A DNA stretch of 39,512 bases from Wolbachia endosymbiont of Fragariocoptes setiger (GCA_019061405.1 JAHRAF010000008.1:1-39512), one strand, 5' to 3'. Shown: positions 9,314 to 19,471, numbered from the stretch's first letter. Notes: generated by a model from the sequence alone, not told the origin. A program made the numbers and translations.

Positions 9314-11038
9314 ATGATAAAATCTAACATTACTCAATTATTCAGTTATATTAAGCCTAATATATTTTACTTTGTAATAGCTTTTTTTTCTGTTTTGTTT
9401 TCAGCTCTTACCATACTTTGTTTTGGTAAAAGCCTAAGTAGAATAATTGATTCAAACATTTTCAACACAAGTAACCATTCTTCTATTGAATTGCTGATAT
9501 TAATGCTAATTATCTTTACAATCTCTCTCACTTCGTTTTTAAAGTTATACTTTATTGGGCTGGGTAGTGAAAAAGTTATAGCACGTATAAGATATGATCT
9601 TTATAGTAATATTATCGATTTACAGCCAAAATTCTTCGAAGATACAGGTGTTCAAGATATAATGTCTGCATTAATTGCAGATACATCTGTATTGCAGTCA
9701 ATTATCAACAGTAGTTTGATTACAGTATCACGCAATTTTATTGTGCTAACTGGCAGTATTATTATGTTGCTATATATAAACATTAAACTCACTGCATATG
9801 CAACTATAGTTATACCTCTGTTATTCATAATCATGGCCTCATTAGGAAATAAGGTACGTACATATACAAAATTAGCTCTAAATAAATTGAGTGAACTTGC
9901 AGAGTTTAGTGAAGAAAACTTTAGATCAATAGTTACTATAAAGTCCTTTGTATTAGAAGAAAGAGAGAAAATTCGCTTTCAAAATCGTTTACATTTAGTA
10001 TCACAATGTTACATAAAGTTATCACTATTGCGTGCTACTTTGGTCACTATAATAATGACATGTGTAATAGGTTCATTAGTTACCTTAATATTCTTTGGCA
10101 TTAAGGAAGTTTTAAATGGTAATGTAACTGTAGGAGAATTATCATCATTTGTTTTTTATTCAGCACTTGCTACAGGAGCAATAAATAATTTTAGTGACAA
10201 CATCGGCGATATACAACGAGGACTAGGAATAGCAGAACGTCTATTTGAATTTATCAATGTACGCAACAATATAAATAATAATAATTTGATAAAAATTTCT
10301 AGTCTGCAAAAAGCTATTGTTTTTAATGAAGTAACATTTTTTTACAAGTCACAACCTAATAAACCTGCCTTAAGTAATGTTTCTTTCTCCATAGATGCAG
10401 GGGAATCAGTATCAATAGTAGGTCCATCTGGTAGTGGTAAAAGTACTATTTTAAAACTCTTGCTTCGCTTTCATGATACAGATCAAGGTTGTATCATGAT
10501 TGATAATCACAACATAAAATCAATAGAACAAAAGAGCCTCAGATCATTATTTGGGTTAGTACCACAAGACCACGTAATATTTTCATGCTCAATTATTGAT
10601 AACATATTATATGGCAAACCTGATGCTCAATATGACGAAGCAATACAGGCCGCCATAGGTGCTTATGCTATGGAGTTCATTGATAAGTTACCTGATAAAT
10701 TTAATACTTTTGTGGGAAAAAGAGGATTAAAACTCTCTGAAGGACAAAAACAACGAATTATTATAGCAAGAGCTATACTGAAAAATCCTCAAATTTTAAT
10801 CTTGGATGAAGCAACTTCTTCGTTAGATTACCAAAGTGAAGATGTTGTACGGAAAGCATTAAGTAAGCTAATGAAAAATAGAACAACAATTATAATCACA
10901 CACAGATTATCTAATGCCTTACAAACTGATAAAATCATAGTGATCAAACAAGGAAAAATAAAAGAAACAGGAACTCATGACGAACTCATAAAACAAGATG
11001 GGCTATATGTTAAATTATTCAAACTGGGAAAATGTTAA
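9314..11038 (+). CDS. ABC exporter, fused permease and ATPase (MsbA/multidrug type), 574 residues
   Basis: A half-transporter with an N-terminal six-helix membrane domain (about residues 15-300) and a C-terminal ATPase. The nucleotide-binding motifs are complete: Walker A GPSGSGKST near residue 375, Q-loop VPQD, signature LSEGQKQR, Walker B ILILDEATSSLD and H-loop ITHR. Such proteins work as homodimers and export lipids, lipid A or drugs. The sequence does not fix the substrate. MsbA-like lipid flipping is possible, although Anaplasmataceae generally lack LPS synthesis, so a phospholipid or xenobiotic role may fit better. It sits 30 bases after ftsW and 40 before lipB on the same strand. Confidence 0.93.
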   Translation: MIKSNITQLFSYIKPNIFYFVIAFFSVLFSALTILCFGKSLSRIIDSNIFNTSNHSSIELLILMLIIFTISLTSFLKLYFIGLGSEKVIARIRYDLYSNIIDLQPKFFEDTGVQDIMSALIADTSVLQSIINSSLITVSRNFIVLTGSIIMLLYINIKLTAYATIVIPLLFIIMASLGNKVRTYTKLALNKLSELAEFSEENFRSIVTIKSFVLEEREKIRFQNRLHLVSQCYIKLSLLRATLVTIIMTCVIGSLVTLIFFGIKEVLNGNVTVGELSSFVFYSALATGAINNFSDNIGDIQRGLGIAERLFEFINVRNNINNNNLIKISSLQKAIVFNEVTFFYKSQPNKPALSNVSFSIDAGESVSIVGPSGSGKSTILKLLLRFHDTDQGCIMIDNHNIKSIEQKSLRSLFGLVPQDHVIFSCSIIDNILYGKPDAQYDEAIQAAIGAYAMEFIDKLPDKFNTFVGKRGLKLSEGQKQRIIIARAILKNPQILILDEATSSLDYQSEDVVRKALSKLMKNRTTIIITHRLSNALQTDKIIVIKQGKIKETGTHDELIKQDGLYVKLFKLGKC

Positions 11039-11078
11039 CACAAGCCGGTTCATGTTTTAATATCTTAAAAATACAATT

Positions 11079-11705
11079 ATGGTTGAATGGTTAATATCTG
11101 ATCAATTGATTCAATATAATTATGCCATAAAATTTATGGAGGAAAGAGTGAAATTAATTCATTCTGATATTGCAGATGAATTAATATGGCTACTTGAACA
11201 CCCTCCTCTATATACAGCAGGTATTAATGCATCAGATCATGAATTAATTGAAAAACTCTTTCCAATTTATCAGACTGGTAGAGGTGGTAAATATACTTAC
11301 CACGGTCCTGGACAAAGAATTGTATATCTAATGATTAATTTAAAAAAAAGATGCAAGTCTGATATAAAATTATATATCAAATATTTAAGTCATGGCATTA
11401 TTAATACTTTAAAACACTTCAATATAATTGGAAAATTTCAAAAAAACAGAGTAGGAATATGGGTAAATGATCATGGAATAGAAAAAAAAATAGCAGCTTT
11501 TGGTATTAGAGTAAGAAAGTGGATAACTTATCACGGTTTAGCAATTAATGTTTCACCAAATCTTTCTCATTATCGAGGTATTATTCCATGTGGTTTAGAG
11601 AATTATGGAGTCACATCATTAGATGCACTTGGAGTGAAAATATCACTTTATGAATTGGATATCTTATTAAAAAAAGAATTTAATAAGATATTCAAAAAGA
11701 TATAA
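11079..11705 (+). CDS. lipB: Octanoyl-[acyl-carrier-protein]:protein N-octanoyltransferase, 208 residues
   Basis: LipB moves octanoate from acyl carrier protein to lipoyl domains of 2-oxoacid dehydrogenases, the first step of endogenous lipoate synthesis. Visible motifs are HPPLYTAGINAS, GRGGKYTYHGPGQ (substrate pocket), KIAAFGIRVRKWITYHGLAIN with the catalytic Lys, and IIPCGL with the catalytic Cys at residue 171. Length is normal. It ends the plus-strand run that starts at ubiE, and no terminator is evident after it. Confidence 0.96.
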   Translation: MVEWLISDQLIQYNYAIKFMEERVKLIHSDIADELIWLLEHPPLYTAGINASDHELIEKLFPIYQTGRGGKYTYHGPGQRIVYLMINLKKRCKSDIKLYIKYLSHGIINTLKHFNIIGKFQKNRVGIWVNDHGIEKKIAAFGIRVRKWITYHGLAINVSPNLSHYRGIIPCGLENYGVTSLDALGVKISLYELDILLKKEFNKIFKKI

Positions 11706-12161
11706 AGTAACGTATTAAACAATGATCTCAAGATAAAATCAGAACCTAAGTATGCGGAAATTTTAATGTAGATATTCTACTAAAGATTATAAGCAATAGG
11801 AAAATTGAGTGATATTAGAGCTTATTTAAAATCTACAGAAAAAGCTAATTTATGGTATAGTTCGTTCACAATTATTCACTCAGTATTAGATTTATCTATA
11901 CTATATTTACTCTCTATTAAGAACTTTATCTCTGTAATCCTTACTTTGATAGTTAGAAAAATCCTAATTTATTATCTATTTTAAAAGCTATGAGCGTAGT
12001 ACATGTAACAAAGTATGAGACTCTGTAAATAAAGTCTCGCTGTATGAAAGAAAAAAAAGTATAATTCAATTTTCAATAACATGGAAAAGCTACCAATGAA
12101 ATATTACATAGAGAAATAAGACAAATTTTTTATCCCTAAAAAGGATGTGTAAAAACTGTCT
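11706..12161. other. Intergenic region, no gene seen
   Basis: This stretch follows lipB and precedes the transposase remnant. It has many stops in all frames. The inverted repeat GAGAC...GTCTC near 12018-12040 is too short to call a terminator. I see no tRNA or small-RNA-like structure. Confidence 0.4.
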
Positions 12162-12448
12162 AGAAAAGCTGTAGAAACAGTCTACTATATAGCCAAGAGT
12201 GGTTACTAACAACAACCTTCATTAGAACATATACAAAATTATAGCTAAATCAGCATTAAAAGAAAATATTATTCATTTTACTGTAATGGTTAAAGAGTTA
12301 TTGCTCACCTTGAAATCAAGTAATGTAAAGTCATTATTTCCTAAAAAAGACCGGTTGGTTGAATGTCTCTTTCTATTCTTTTCATTCTGATAACATAGTA
12401 TTTATGAGATTTTTGAATTGTGTCAGAGCATTTATATGGTTACTTTAA
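12162..12448 (+). mobile_element. IS5-family transposase remnant
   Basis: Three short pieces on the plus strand, in shifted frames, follow the order of IS5-type transposases. RKAVETVYYIAKSGY (from 12162) resembles the N-terminal segment with the hydrophobic helix and the K-x-G-C/x-W region. LKSSNVKSLFPKKDRLVEC (about 12310-12370) resembles the middle IPG-K-x-R region. DNIVFMRFLNCVRAFIWLL, ending in a TAA at 12446-12448, resembles the C-terminal FLxFVxALIWL tail. Most of the catalytic DDE core is missing. I could not identify terminal inverted repeats. The match is from memory of the family rather than an alignment. Confidence 0.55.
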
Positions 12449-12632
12449 ATTTTGTTCACAGAGCGCCTAAGACATGACTCAGTTGAAGATAGAATAGTGT
12501 TAAAAGACCTTTGCAGTTGTTTTTTTTTAGTTCTTACTATACTTTTTTAATTGTTAACAAAAAAATGCTAGATGAGAAGGGATTGAAATTTTCCTTAGAT
12601 ATTACAAAATAACAACCAAAAGAGAAGCCTTT
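12449..12632. other. Intergenic region between IS remnant and glmS end
   Basis: A short stretch with no open frame. No clear hairpin plus T-run follows the glmS stop on the minus strand. Confidence 0.35.
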
Positions 12633-14447
12633 CTACTCAACTGTAACAGATTTTGCTAAATTTCTTGGACAGTCAACGTCAAATCCTTTCTTTATAGCTA
12701 TAAAGTGGGCAAGAAGTTGAATAGCAACAGAGTAGAGAACTGGCGAAATGAAGTTATGAACCTCAGGAAGTTCTACTGTTTCTTCACAAATCTCTTTTAA
12801 AAAAATTACCCCTGATTTGTCACTAAAAGCAATAACTTTTCCTTTTCTTGCAATTATTTCTTGTATATTAGATAAAGTTTTAAAGAACAAATTGTCATAA
12901 GGAATAATAGCTATGACAAGCATAGTACTATCTATCAACGCTATTGATCCATGTTTCATTTCTCCTGCAGAAATACCAATTGCATTAATATATGAAAGTT
13001 CTTTTATCTTTAAAGCACCCTCCATGGCCACTCCATATGAAATTCCTCTACCAATTAAAATAATGCTGTTGTGCTTAGAAACATAATCTGCTATGTGCTG
13101 TATTTTTGTATGATGTAAAACACATTCAATATACTTGGGAAGAGAGCTAATAGCTTGTTCTATGAAACTTTTTTTTTCTAATATACCTTTGATTTTTGCA
13201 ATCTCTACTGCAAAACATGCTAAGGTAGCAAGTTGACTTGAGAAAGTCTTTGTGGAAGCAACACTGATTTCTGGACCAGCCAAAGTGTGAAAGACTATAT
13301 TGGACATTCTTTCTATACTACTATTAAATGTATTAGTAACACTAATAATATTTTGCTTCTGTGATTTTGCATATTTTAATGCTTCTATAGTATCTGTAGT
13401 TTCACCAGATTGGGAAATAAATAAAACAATATCTTGCTCTTTTAACTTAACATTACTGTACCTAAATTCTGATGAAATTTCTAAATATACTCTTACTTGA
13501 GAGATGTCTTCTAACCAGTATTTAGCTATCAGTCCAGCAAAGTAAGAAGATCCACAACCAACAATGGTAATTTGTGAAAGTGTAGAGAAAAGCTTTTTAT
13601 TTTTCTCTATCGTATCTTGATGTGTGTTATAAAACTGACTTATTGTATCGTTCAAAGCACATGGTTGATCAAAAATTTCTTTTAACATAAAACTAGAGTA
13701 ACCATTTTTATCAATAATAACACTTCCTACATTATGATTCTCTACATGACGCTTAACACATATCCCGTTATTATATATCTTTACCTCTTTAGAACCGATT
13801 ACTGCAACATCATCATTTTCTAAATGTGTCACTCTTTTTGCAAAAGTATTTAAAGTATTAAAGTCAGAAGCAGCAAACTTTGTATCATTATCATATCCTA
13901 TTATGAGAGGTAAATTTCTTTTAGTGACAAATAAAGTCTCTGGATGTTCTGCAAAAAGAAGAACTAAAGCAAACGAGCCATGTAAATTATTTAAACTCTT
14001 AAAGAGAGAATCTATCGGAGATAATCCATGATTTAAGTAGAGAGTTATCATGTTAGGTATAACTTCAGTATCAGTATCAGTACAAAATGACATACCCTCT
14101 CTTTCCAAATCAGCTTTCAGTGAATTGTAGTTTTCAATTATACCATTATGAGCAACAACAACCTTATCCGTTTGAATTGGGTGAGCATTCCTCAAATTTG
14201 GAACTCCATGTGTAGCCCAACGGGTATGGGCTATCCCTGCTACACTCTGTGAAATCTTACTATTACTTATAATCTTACAAAGATTTTCTACTCTGCCTTC
14301 TGATTTTTTAACTTCTATTTTCCCTTTTTTGTTTACGATAGCTATGCCTGAGGAATCGTAACCCCTATATTCGAGTTTCCGTAATCCGGAAAGTAAAGTT
14401 TGTATTACTGACTGGTTATTACTGACTACACCAAATATTCCACACAC
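12633..14447 (-). CDS. glmS: Glutamine-fructose-6-phosphate aminotransferase, 604 residues
   Basis: GlmS makes glucosamine-6-phosphate from fructose-6-phosphate and glutamine, the entry step to UDP-GlcNAc for peptidoglycan. The start must be the GTG at 14447, because it gives MCGIFGVVS, in which Cys2 becomes the N-terminal nucleophile of the glutaminase domain. RGYDSSGIA, HTRWATHG, NAHP and the HNGIIENY segment belong to that domain. The two SIS sugar-isomerase domains follow, with GCGSSYFAG, SQSGETTDT, STKTFSSQ and RGISYGVAMEGALKIKE. It ends in PRNLAKSVTVE, the usual tail. The gene is 19 bases after yajC. Its retention with ftsW suggests some cell wall precursor synthesis persists. Confidence 0.97.
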   Translation of the reverse strand: MCGIFGVVSNNQSVIQTLLSGLRKLEYRGYDSSGIAIVNKKGKIEVKKSEGRVENLCKIISNSKISQSVAGIAHTRWATHGVPNLRNAHPIQTDKVVVAHNGIIENYNSLKADLEREGMSFCTDTDTEVIPNMITLYLNHGLSPIDSLFKSLNNLHGSFALVLLFAEHPETLFVTKRNLPLIIGYDNDTKFAASDFNTLNTFAKRVTHLENDDVAVIGSKEVKIYNNGICVKRHVENHNVGSVIIDKNGYSSFMLKEIFDQPCALNDTISQFYNTHQDTIEKNKKLFSTLSQITIVGCGSSYFAGLIAKYWLEDISQVRVYLEISSEFRYSNVKLKEQDIVLFISQSGETTDTIEALKYAKSQKQNIISVTNTFNSSIERMSNIVFHTLAGPEISVASTKTFSSQLATLACFAVEIAKIKGILEKKSFIEQAISSLPKYIECVLHHTKIQHIADYVSKHNSIILIGRGISYGVAMEGALKIKELSYINAIGISAGEMKHGSIALIDSTMLVIAIIPYDNLFFKTLSNIQEIIARKGKVIAFSDKSGVIFLKEICEETVELPEVHNFISPVLYSVAIQLLAHFIAIKKGFDVDCPRNLAKSVTVE

Positions 14448-14466
14448 AAATCAAGCCTTTTTTGTA

Positions 14467-14853
14467 CTAGTTACTATCATTCTCTACCTGCTTATTTTTA
14501 CTTTTTCTACTATCTTTCTCACTCTTAACCTCAATCTGTGTCTTTTGTTTTAACACTTCGGATATTGCAGATTTTAAAACTTTTACCTCAATTTTTGGTG
14601 CTATCTCAATAATAAAATATGAGTTTACTTCATCAACCTTATTAACCTCCCCTACTATACCTCCAGAGGTAATAACTACATCACCACGCTTTATAGAATC
14701 AATAGTTTTTCTATGTTCTTTTAATCTTTTTTGCTGTGGACGCAAAATAAGGAAGTACATCACCAATAATATTAGAACCCAAGGTATAATACCAATGAAT
14801 GAGGTATTCATGTCAGAATTTAACTCAGCTGCAAATGCTTCAGAAGTAAACAT
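14467..14853 (-). CDS. yajC: Sec translocase accessory subunit YajC, 128 residues
   Basis: YajC associates with SecDF-YidC in the inner membrane. A single membrane segment (IIPWVLILLVMYFLIL) is followed by the family signature RPQQKRLKEHRK and then DVVITSGGIVGEVNKV, the conserved cytoplasmic beta-rich region. The C-terminal 25 residues are lysine- and serine-rich and make it slightly longer than the usual 85-115. The N-terminal SEAFAAELN is typical of alphaproteobacterial YajC. It lies between ccmF and glmS on the same strand. Confidence 0.94.
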   Translation of the reverse strand: MFTSEAFAAELNSDMNTSFIGIIPWVLILLVMYFLILRPQQKRLKEHRKTIDSIKRGDVVITSGGIVGEVNKVDEVNSYFIIEIAPKIEVKVLKSAISEVLKQKTQIEVKSEKDSRKSKNKQVENDSN

Positions 14854-14908
14854 ATTGAATAAAATCTAAATTGAATGCTTGAATTATGAATTGCAATACT
14901 ATATTGTG

Positions 14909-16828
14909 TCAACTTAAAAGAGTTTTTCTCCTTACACGTTTCATCATAGGAAAAGCAGCGAGTAAAGAACCAAAGGCTATAAATGTACATCCTAACCAAA
15001 TAAGTGAGATAGCTGGTTTATAATAAACTGTAGCTGTAATGCTATTTTTAGCTTTATTGATCTCCCCTATTACAACATAAATATCAGAAAAAAAATTGTG
15101 ATAGATACTACTTTCTACATTTCTTTGACCCTCTACAAGATAAAATCTATACTCAGGATATATATTCCCTATAATTTTATTATTGAACATATTCCTAATA
15201 CTTATTGTACCTTTTATTGCTTGAAAGTTTTCTTTTTTTACTAATTCAACATTTTGTAATGTAATTTGAAATTTATTGACTACGATACTATCACCTACTT
15301 TTAAATAACCTTCCTTTTCTTCTTGCCAACCAACTGCACAAGTTACACCAAGAACTAAAACTCCTATTCCAGCATGAGAAATCATCATTGCATAATAAGA
15401 TTTAGAAAGTTGTTTAGCCAATAAAATAGAGTCTATAATAGAGGATCTAAATAAGAGGATTTTTTTGCTATATGCTTCTATAACAAAAACTATTAACGCA
15501 ACTGAAATAATAATAGATAAAACTATTATTATTTTCATATGAAATATAAATGGTAACACAGCCGCAGAACTACAAAACGAAAACCTATGATCACGCAAAA
15601 GATACAACAGGTTACCTCCTTTCCAACAGGAGTATTGTCCTACAATAGTTAAAGCCAAAGTTGCTAGTGCAATAGAATTAAACAAAGTATTGTAATATGG
15701 TTCACCAACTGAAATTATTTTTCCACTGAAATACTCAAGAAGTGTTGGGTACAACGTCCCTATAAGAATAATAAAGAAACCAATAATGAAAAATAAGTTA
15801 TTCGCTAATATCATTATAAATCGTGAAGAAAGAGGAAAAGAAAGCTTGGGTAAATGACTTTTCTTAGTAAATATTATAAATATAATGGTGCTAGTACCTG
15901 TAATAACTCCTAGTAAAAACAGTAGATATAATCCATGAACTGGATCATTTGCAAATGTATGTACTGAAGATAATATTCCTGATCGTACTATAAAAGTACT
16001 AATGATACTAAAAATGAAGGTTCCAAGCGCGAGTAAAATAGAAAAATTTCTTAGAACGTTAAAATTACGTACTATAATCAACAAATGACTGAGTGTGGCT
16101 GCTATTAACCATGGTAGTAACGAAACATTTTCTACTGGATCCCAAAACCAAAAACCACCCCAACCAAGCTCACGATATGCCCACCAACTACCAAGACTTA
16201 TACCTATAGTCAGTAATGACCAAGAAATTAGTAACCATGGCCTGATAATTTTAGCCCAATCATTTCCTTCGGTTTTCGTTATCAATGCAGCAATGGACAG
16301 TGAAAAAACAACACTAAAGCCAAGATATCCTAGATACAATATAGGAGGGTGAATTGCCAACCCTATATCTTGTAATATTGGATTAAAACCTAATCCGTTT
16401 GAAAAAACATTTGACATTTTAGTAAATGGATTAGATTGAAAGATAGTAAACACTAAAAAACAAAAACAGATTAATGATTGAGTAATTATAGATATTCTTT
16501 TAAGCTTTTTGTTGTAAAGAAAGATATTAACCAATAGCAAATAAAATGTAAGTATCAATGTCCAAAGTAACATAGAACCTTCTTTATTACCCCATACACC
16601 ACAAATTTTATAAAGCAAAGGCTTAGTTGTATGTGAATAATAATAAACGTTTTCAAGTGAAAAATCGTTTGTAATGTGGCAGTATATTAAAATAGTCATT
16701 GGTGTGAATGTGAAGAGAAATATCAGAAAAACTGTATATCTGTGCAGATAAAATAGAGAAGAGAAGCTCAAAAAACACGCTACTAATAAAAGTATATTAG
16801 CTAATTCAGTAAGGTACATAGATCTCAA
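14909..16828 (-). CDS. ccmF: Cytochrome c haem lyase subunit CcmF, 639 residues
   Basis: CcmF attaches haem to apocytochrome c in system I cytochrome c maturation, in the inner membrane with its active region facing the periplasm. The protein has around 14 hydrophobic segments. The tryptophan-rich haem-handling motif is clear (WGGFWFWDPVENVSLLPWL, about residues 225-243). GNKEGSMLLW, IHPPILYLGYLGF and FIVRSGILSSVHTFANDP are further family signatures. Length is normal (about 630-660). It supports cytochrome c oxidase-based respiration, in line with sdhB and the ubiquinone genes here. Confidence 0.96.
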   Translation of the reverse strand: MRSMYLTELANILLLVACFLSFSSLFYLHRYTVFLIFLFTFTPMTILIYCHITNDFSLENVYYYSHTTKPLLYKICGVWGNKEGSMLLWTLILTFYLLLVNIFLYNKKLKRISIITQSLICFCFLVFTIFQSNPFTKMSNVFSNGLGFNPILQDIGLAIHPPILYLGYLGFSVVFSLSIAALITKTEGNDWAKIIRPWLLISWSLLTIGISLGSWWAYRELGWGGFWFWDPVENVSLLPWLIAATLSHLLIIVRNFNVLRNFSILLALGTFIFSIISTFIVRSGILSSVHTFANDPVHGLYLLFLLGVITGTSTIIFIIFTKKSHLPKLSFPLSSRFIMILANNLFFIIGFFIILIGTLYPTLLEYFSGKIISVGEPYYNTLFNSIALATLALTIVGQYSCWKGGNLLYLLRDHRFSFCSSAAVLPFIFHMKIIIVLSIIISVALIVFVIEAYSKKILLFRSSIIDSILLAKQLSKSYYAMMISHAGIGVLVLGVTCAVGWQEEKEGYLKVGDSIVVNKFQITLQNVELVKKENFQAIKGTISIRNMFNNKIIGNIYPEYRFYLVEGQRNVESSIYHNFFSDIYVVIGEINKAKNSITATVYYKPAISLIWLGCTFIAFGSLLAAFPMMKRVRRKTLLS

Positions 16829-16908
16829 CTAAAGTTTTAATAATCATAGCTCTTTCTATTGTACGCTGACAAGGCATACTATTCATTTGATGATGAAGGT
16901 CAGATGTT

Positions 16909-17904
16909 CTATTTTATTGAATATAAACCTATTATATCCTTAATCTCTTTTATGCTTTGAACTGCAATTTCATTCGCTTTCTCACTACCATTTTTTAGTA
17001 TTTTATGCAAATAAGAATAATCTTCACATAAGATTGTCATTTTTTCACGTATAGGTGAAAAAACACTAATAATTAGATCAGCCAGTTCTTTTTTAAAATA
17101 CTCCATGTTATGTTTATTCATTTCCTCACATGCTTTTTCTACTGTAGTATTGCTTAGTGATGAGTAAATATGAATCATATTACGTATTTCCGGCCTATTT
17201 AACAAAGTAAAACCCTTCACGGAGTCTGTTTTTGCCTTTTTAATTTTGTTAAAAATTAAATCATTTGAATCATTAAGATTGATACGAGAATGATCAGAAG
17301 TATCAGATTTACTCATTTTCTTCGTACCGTCTTTTAGGTTCATAACTCTGAACGAGTTGTGTGTAATAAGTGCTTCAGGTAAAATAAAGTAATCTTGCTG
17401 ATAGTGGCTATTAAAAGCTAATGCAATATCACGAGTAATCTCCAAATGTTGCATTTGATCATCTCCAACAGGTACATACTTAGCTTTATAGAGAAGAATA
17501 TCAGCTGCCATAAGTACTGGATAACTATATAACCCAAGAGAAGCTTTTTGCTTGTCATTTAGCGTTTTATCTTTAAATTGAGTCATACGATTAAGCCACC
17601 CAACGGGTGCATAGCAACTAAGTAACCAACATAACTCAGAATGTCCATGAACTGTAGATTGATTAAAAATAGTCGCTTGCTCAGGATCTATTCCACAGGC
17701 AATATATGCAGCTACAGTATTAAGAGTACTATTTTTTAGTTCGTTTGCGGAAATCTTATTAGCTGTGATTGCATGTAGATCAACAATACAGAAAAATGAC
17801 CGATATTTGTTTTGTAAATGTACCCATTGCCTAATTGCACCAAGATAATTGCCAAGGTGTAGCACACCACTAGGCTGAACACCTGATACAACTACCTCTT
17901 GCAT
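16909..17904 (-). CDS. trpS: Tryptophanyl-tRNA synthetase, 331 residues
   Basis: A class I aminoacyl-tRNA synthetase. The ATP-binding HIGH-type motif is GVLHLGNYLGAI and the KMSKS loop is intact (GTKKMSKSD). CIVDLHAIT, GWLNRMTQFKDK and VPVGDDQMQHLEITRDIA are conserved in bacterial TrpRS, and the length is typical (330-340). It starts three bases after the grpE stop, so the two genes are surely co-transcribed. Confidence 0.97.
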   Translation of the reverse strand: MQEVVVSGVQPSGVLHLGNYLGAIRQWVHLQNKYRSFFCIVDLHAITANKISANELKNSTLNTVAAYIACGIDPEQATIFNQSTVHGHSELCWLLSCYAPVGWLNRMTQFKDKTLNDKQKASLGLYSYPVLMAADILLYKAKYVPVGDDQMQHLEITRDIALAFNSHYQQDYFILPEALITHNSFRVMNLKDGTKKMSKSDTSDHSRINLNDSNDLIFNKIKKAKTDSVKGFTLLNRPEIRNMIHIYSSLSNTTVEKACEEMNKHNMEYFKKELADLIISVFSPIREKMTILCEDYSYLHKILKNGSEKANEIAVQSIKEIKDIIGLYSIK

Positions 17905-17907
17905 TAC

Positions 17908-18471
17908 TTAGCTTTGATTTGTTTTTTTGGAGATAATAACCATCGCAGGACGTAATAACCTTTTCTTAATAGTATAACCAGTTTGTAGAACTTCTATAAT
18001 AGTACCAGAATCTTTCTCATTATCCTCCTTTTCTACAACCGTCTGGTGTAAATTACTATCAAACAGCTCACCAAGAGGATTTATTTCTTCTATTTCATGT
18101 TTTCGTAAGTCATTCATAATCTTCTGATGAGCAGCCTTAATTCCTTCATGAACAGGATCTCCATCTTTTAAATTTTCTATTGCTCTTTTTAAATTATCAC
18201 ACGAATCAATCATGTCACGTGCAAAACTTGTTACAGAATAATCACCAGCATCTTTAATTTGTTTTTGCATTATACGCTTAATGTTTTCATTATCAGCAAC
18301 AGCACGACGCAGATGATCTTCAAGTTGTAATGCTCGATCTTTTAGTGCATCTAGTAATTCATTCGGCTCTTTTTTTTCATTACAGTGGCTTGTTTCAACA
18401 TCGTTTTTACTTTTACCAACCATGTTAACAAATTTCTTCTTCTTTTCCTGCTCTGTCATAGTTTTCCTCAA
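17908..18471 (-). CDS. grpE: Nucleotide exchange factor GrpE, 187 residues
   Basis: GrpE releases ADP from DnaK. The protein has the expected plan: a charged N-terminus, a long coiled coil (about residues 35-100, including RALQLEDHLRRAVADNENIKR), and a C-terminal beta domain with NPLGELFDSNLHQTVVE, then GTIIEVLQTGYTIKKRLLRPAMVIISK, the family signature. The sequence before DALKDRA is variable, as usual. With groESL about 1.5 kb upstream on the same strand, this is a chaperone neighbourhood. Confidence 0.96.
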   Translation of the reverse strand: MRKTMTEQEKKKKFVNMVGKSKNDVETSHCNEKKEPNELLDALKDRALQLEDHLRRAVADNENIKRIMQKQIKDAGDYSVTSFARDMIDSCDNLKRAIENLKDGDPVHEGIKAAHQKIMNDLRKHEIEEINPLGELFDSNLHQTVVEKEDNEKDSGTIIEVLQTGYTIKKRLLRPAMVIISKKTNQS

Positions 18472-18511
18472 GAACTTAATAAATATATAGCAATATATCT
18501 GAAAATATCAA

Positions 18512-19471
18512 CTACATTTGTCTCTCTAAATTTATATTCACAAAATTAATTAAAATACTTTTATAGTGTGAGTCAGTAAAGACATCTATACAACTTTTTG
18601 CAATATTACTATAACGTTTAGCCTCCTCTATAGATAAGTGAATGCTATTATGTTTGTGGATATACTCTATTGCCTTATGAAAATCATGTTCTTTTGCAAA
18701 AAAACATTCACGCCAAAAATCCTGTTCATCTGGAGTACCCTGTTCATATGCTATAATTATTGGTAATGTTATCTTGCGATCAGAAAAATCCTTTCCCATA
18801 ACTTTTCCAGCATTGGTTGTATAATCCAGAACATCATCGATTATTTGAAATGCCATACCAAAGTTATGGCCGAAATTTCTTAACCTTTCTACTTCACTTG
18901 TTGTTGAACCAGATATAATAGATGCAGCTTCACAACATGCAGAAAATAAAGATGCTGTTTTTTTTTCAATAGTATCGAAATATTCTTCTTTTATCTCTGT
19001 AAAGCTAGAACGCATGTTTATTTGCTTAATTTCACCGCTAACAAGTGAATAAGATGCTTCTGATAAAACTGATAAGACATTTAAGTTACCACATTGTATA
19101 AGCCACCTAAATGCTATAGTTAGCAGCAAATCACCAACTAAAATACTTAATTTATTTCCCCATATTTTATTTGCTGTATCAATTCCATGACGTATTTCAC
19201 TTTCATCAAGTACATCATCATGGAGCAAAGTAGCATTGTGTATAAATTCTATCGCTGCTGCGATGCAAATAGCATCTTTTCCTGAATAATTTAACATCTT
19301 ACATACTAAAAAGAGCAGCTTAGGCCTCATCCTCTTACCACCTGATTTTGTTAAATGACGAATGATATCTCCTGCTATCTTAGCTTCCTTATTGTTCATG
19401 TGAAGATTCTTAGAAACAAAGTTCTCTAATGCAAATAGCTCTGAGGCTATCATATCATCTACTGTTTTCAT
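18512..19471 (-). CDS. ispB: Long-chain polyprenyl (octaprenyl) diphosphate synthase, 319 residues
   Basis: A trans-type isoprenyl diphosphate synthase that makes the side chain of ubiquinone. Motifs are SGGKRMRPKLLFL (substrate binding), the first aspartate-rich motif LLHDDVLDES, and the second GMAFQIIDDVLDYT, followed by GKDFSDRKITLPIIIAYE. The wording is that of octaprenyl/decaprenyl synthases rather than farnesyl synthases (no Cys or aromatic-rich pocket visible before the first DDxxD). Chain length cannot be fixed from sequence alone. It starts 20 bases after rpsP. Confidence 0.92.
   Translation of the reverse strand: MKTVDDMIASELFALENFVSKNLHMNNKEAKIAGDIIRHLTKSGGKRMRPKLLFLVCKMLNYSGKDAICIAAAIEFIHNATLLHDDVLDESEIRHGIDTANKIWGNKLSILVGDLLLTIAFRWLIQCGNLNVLSVLSEASYSLVSGEIKQINMRSSFTEIKEEYFDTIEKKTASLFSACCEAASIISGSTTSEVERLRNFGHNFGMAFQIIDDVLDYTTNAGKVMGKDFSDRKITLPIIIAYEQGTPDEQDFWRECFFAKEHDFHKAIEYIHKHNSIHLSIEEAKRYSNIAKSCIDVFTDSHYKSILINFVNINLERQM

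Noticed and set aside
16095-16352. Plus-strand frame of 85 codons inside ccmF
   Set aside because: It is antisense to the highly conserved tryptophan-rich region of CcmF and has no independent signals.
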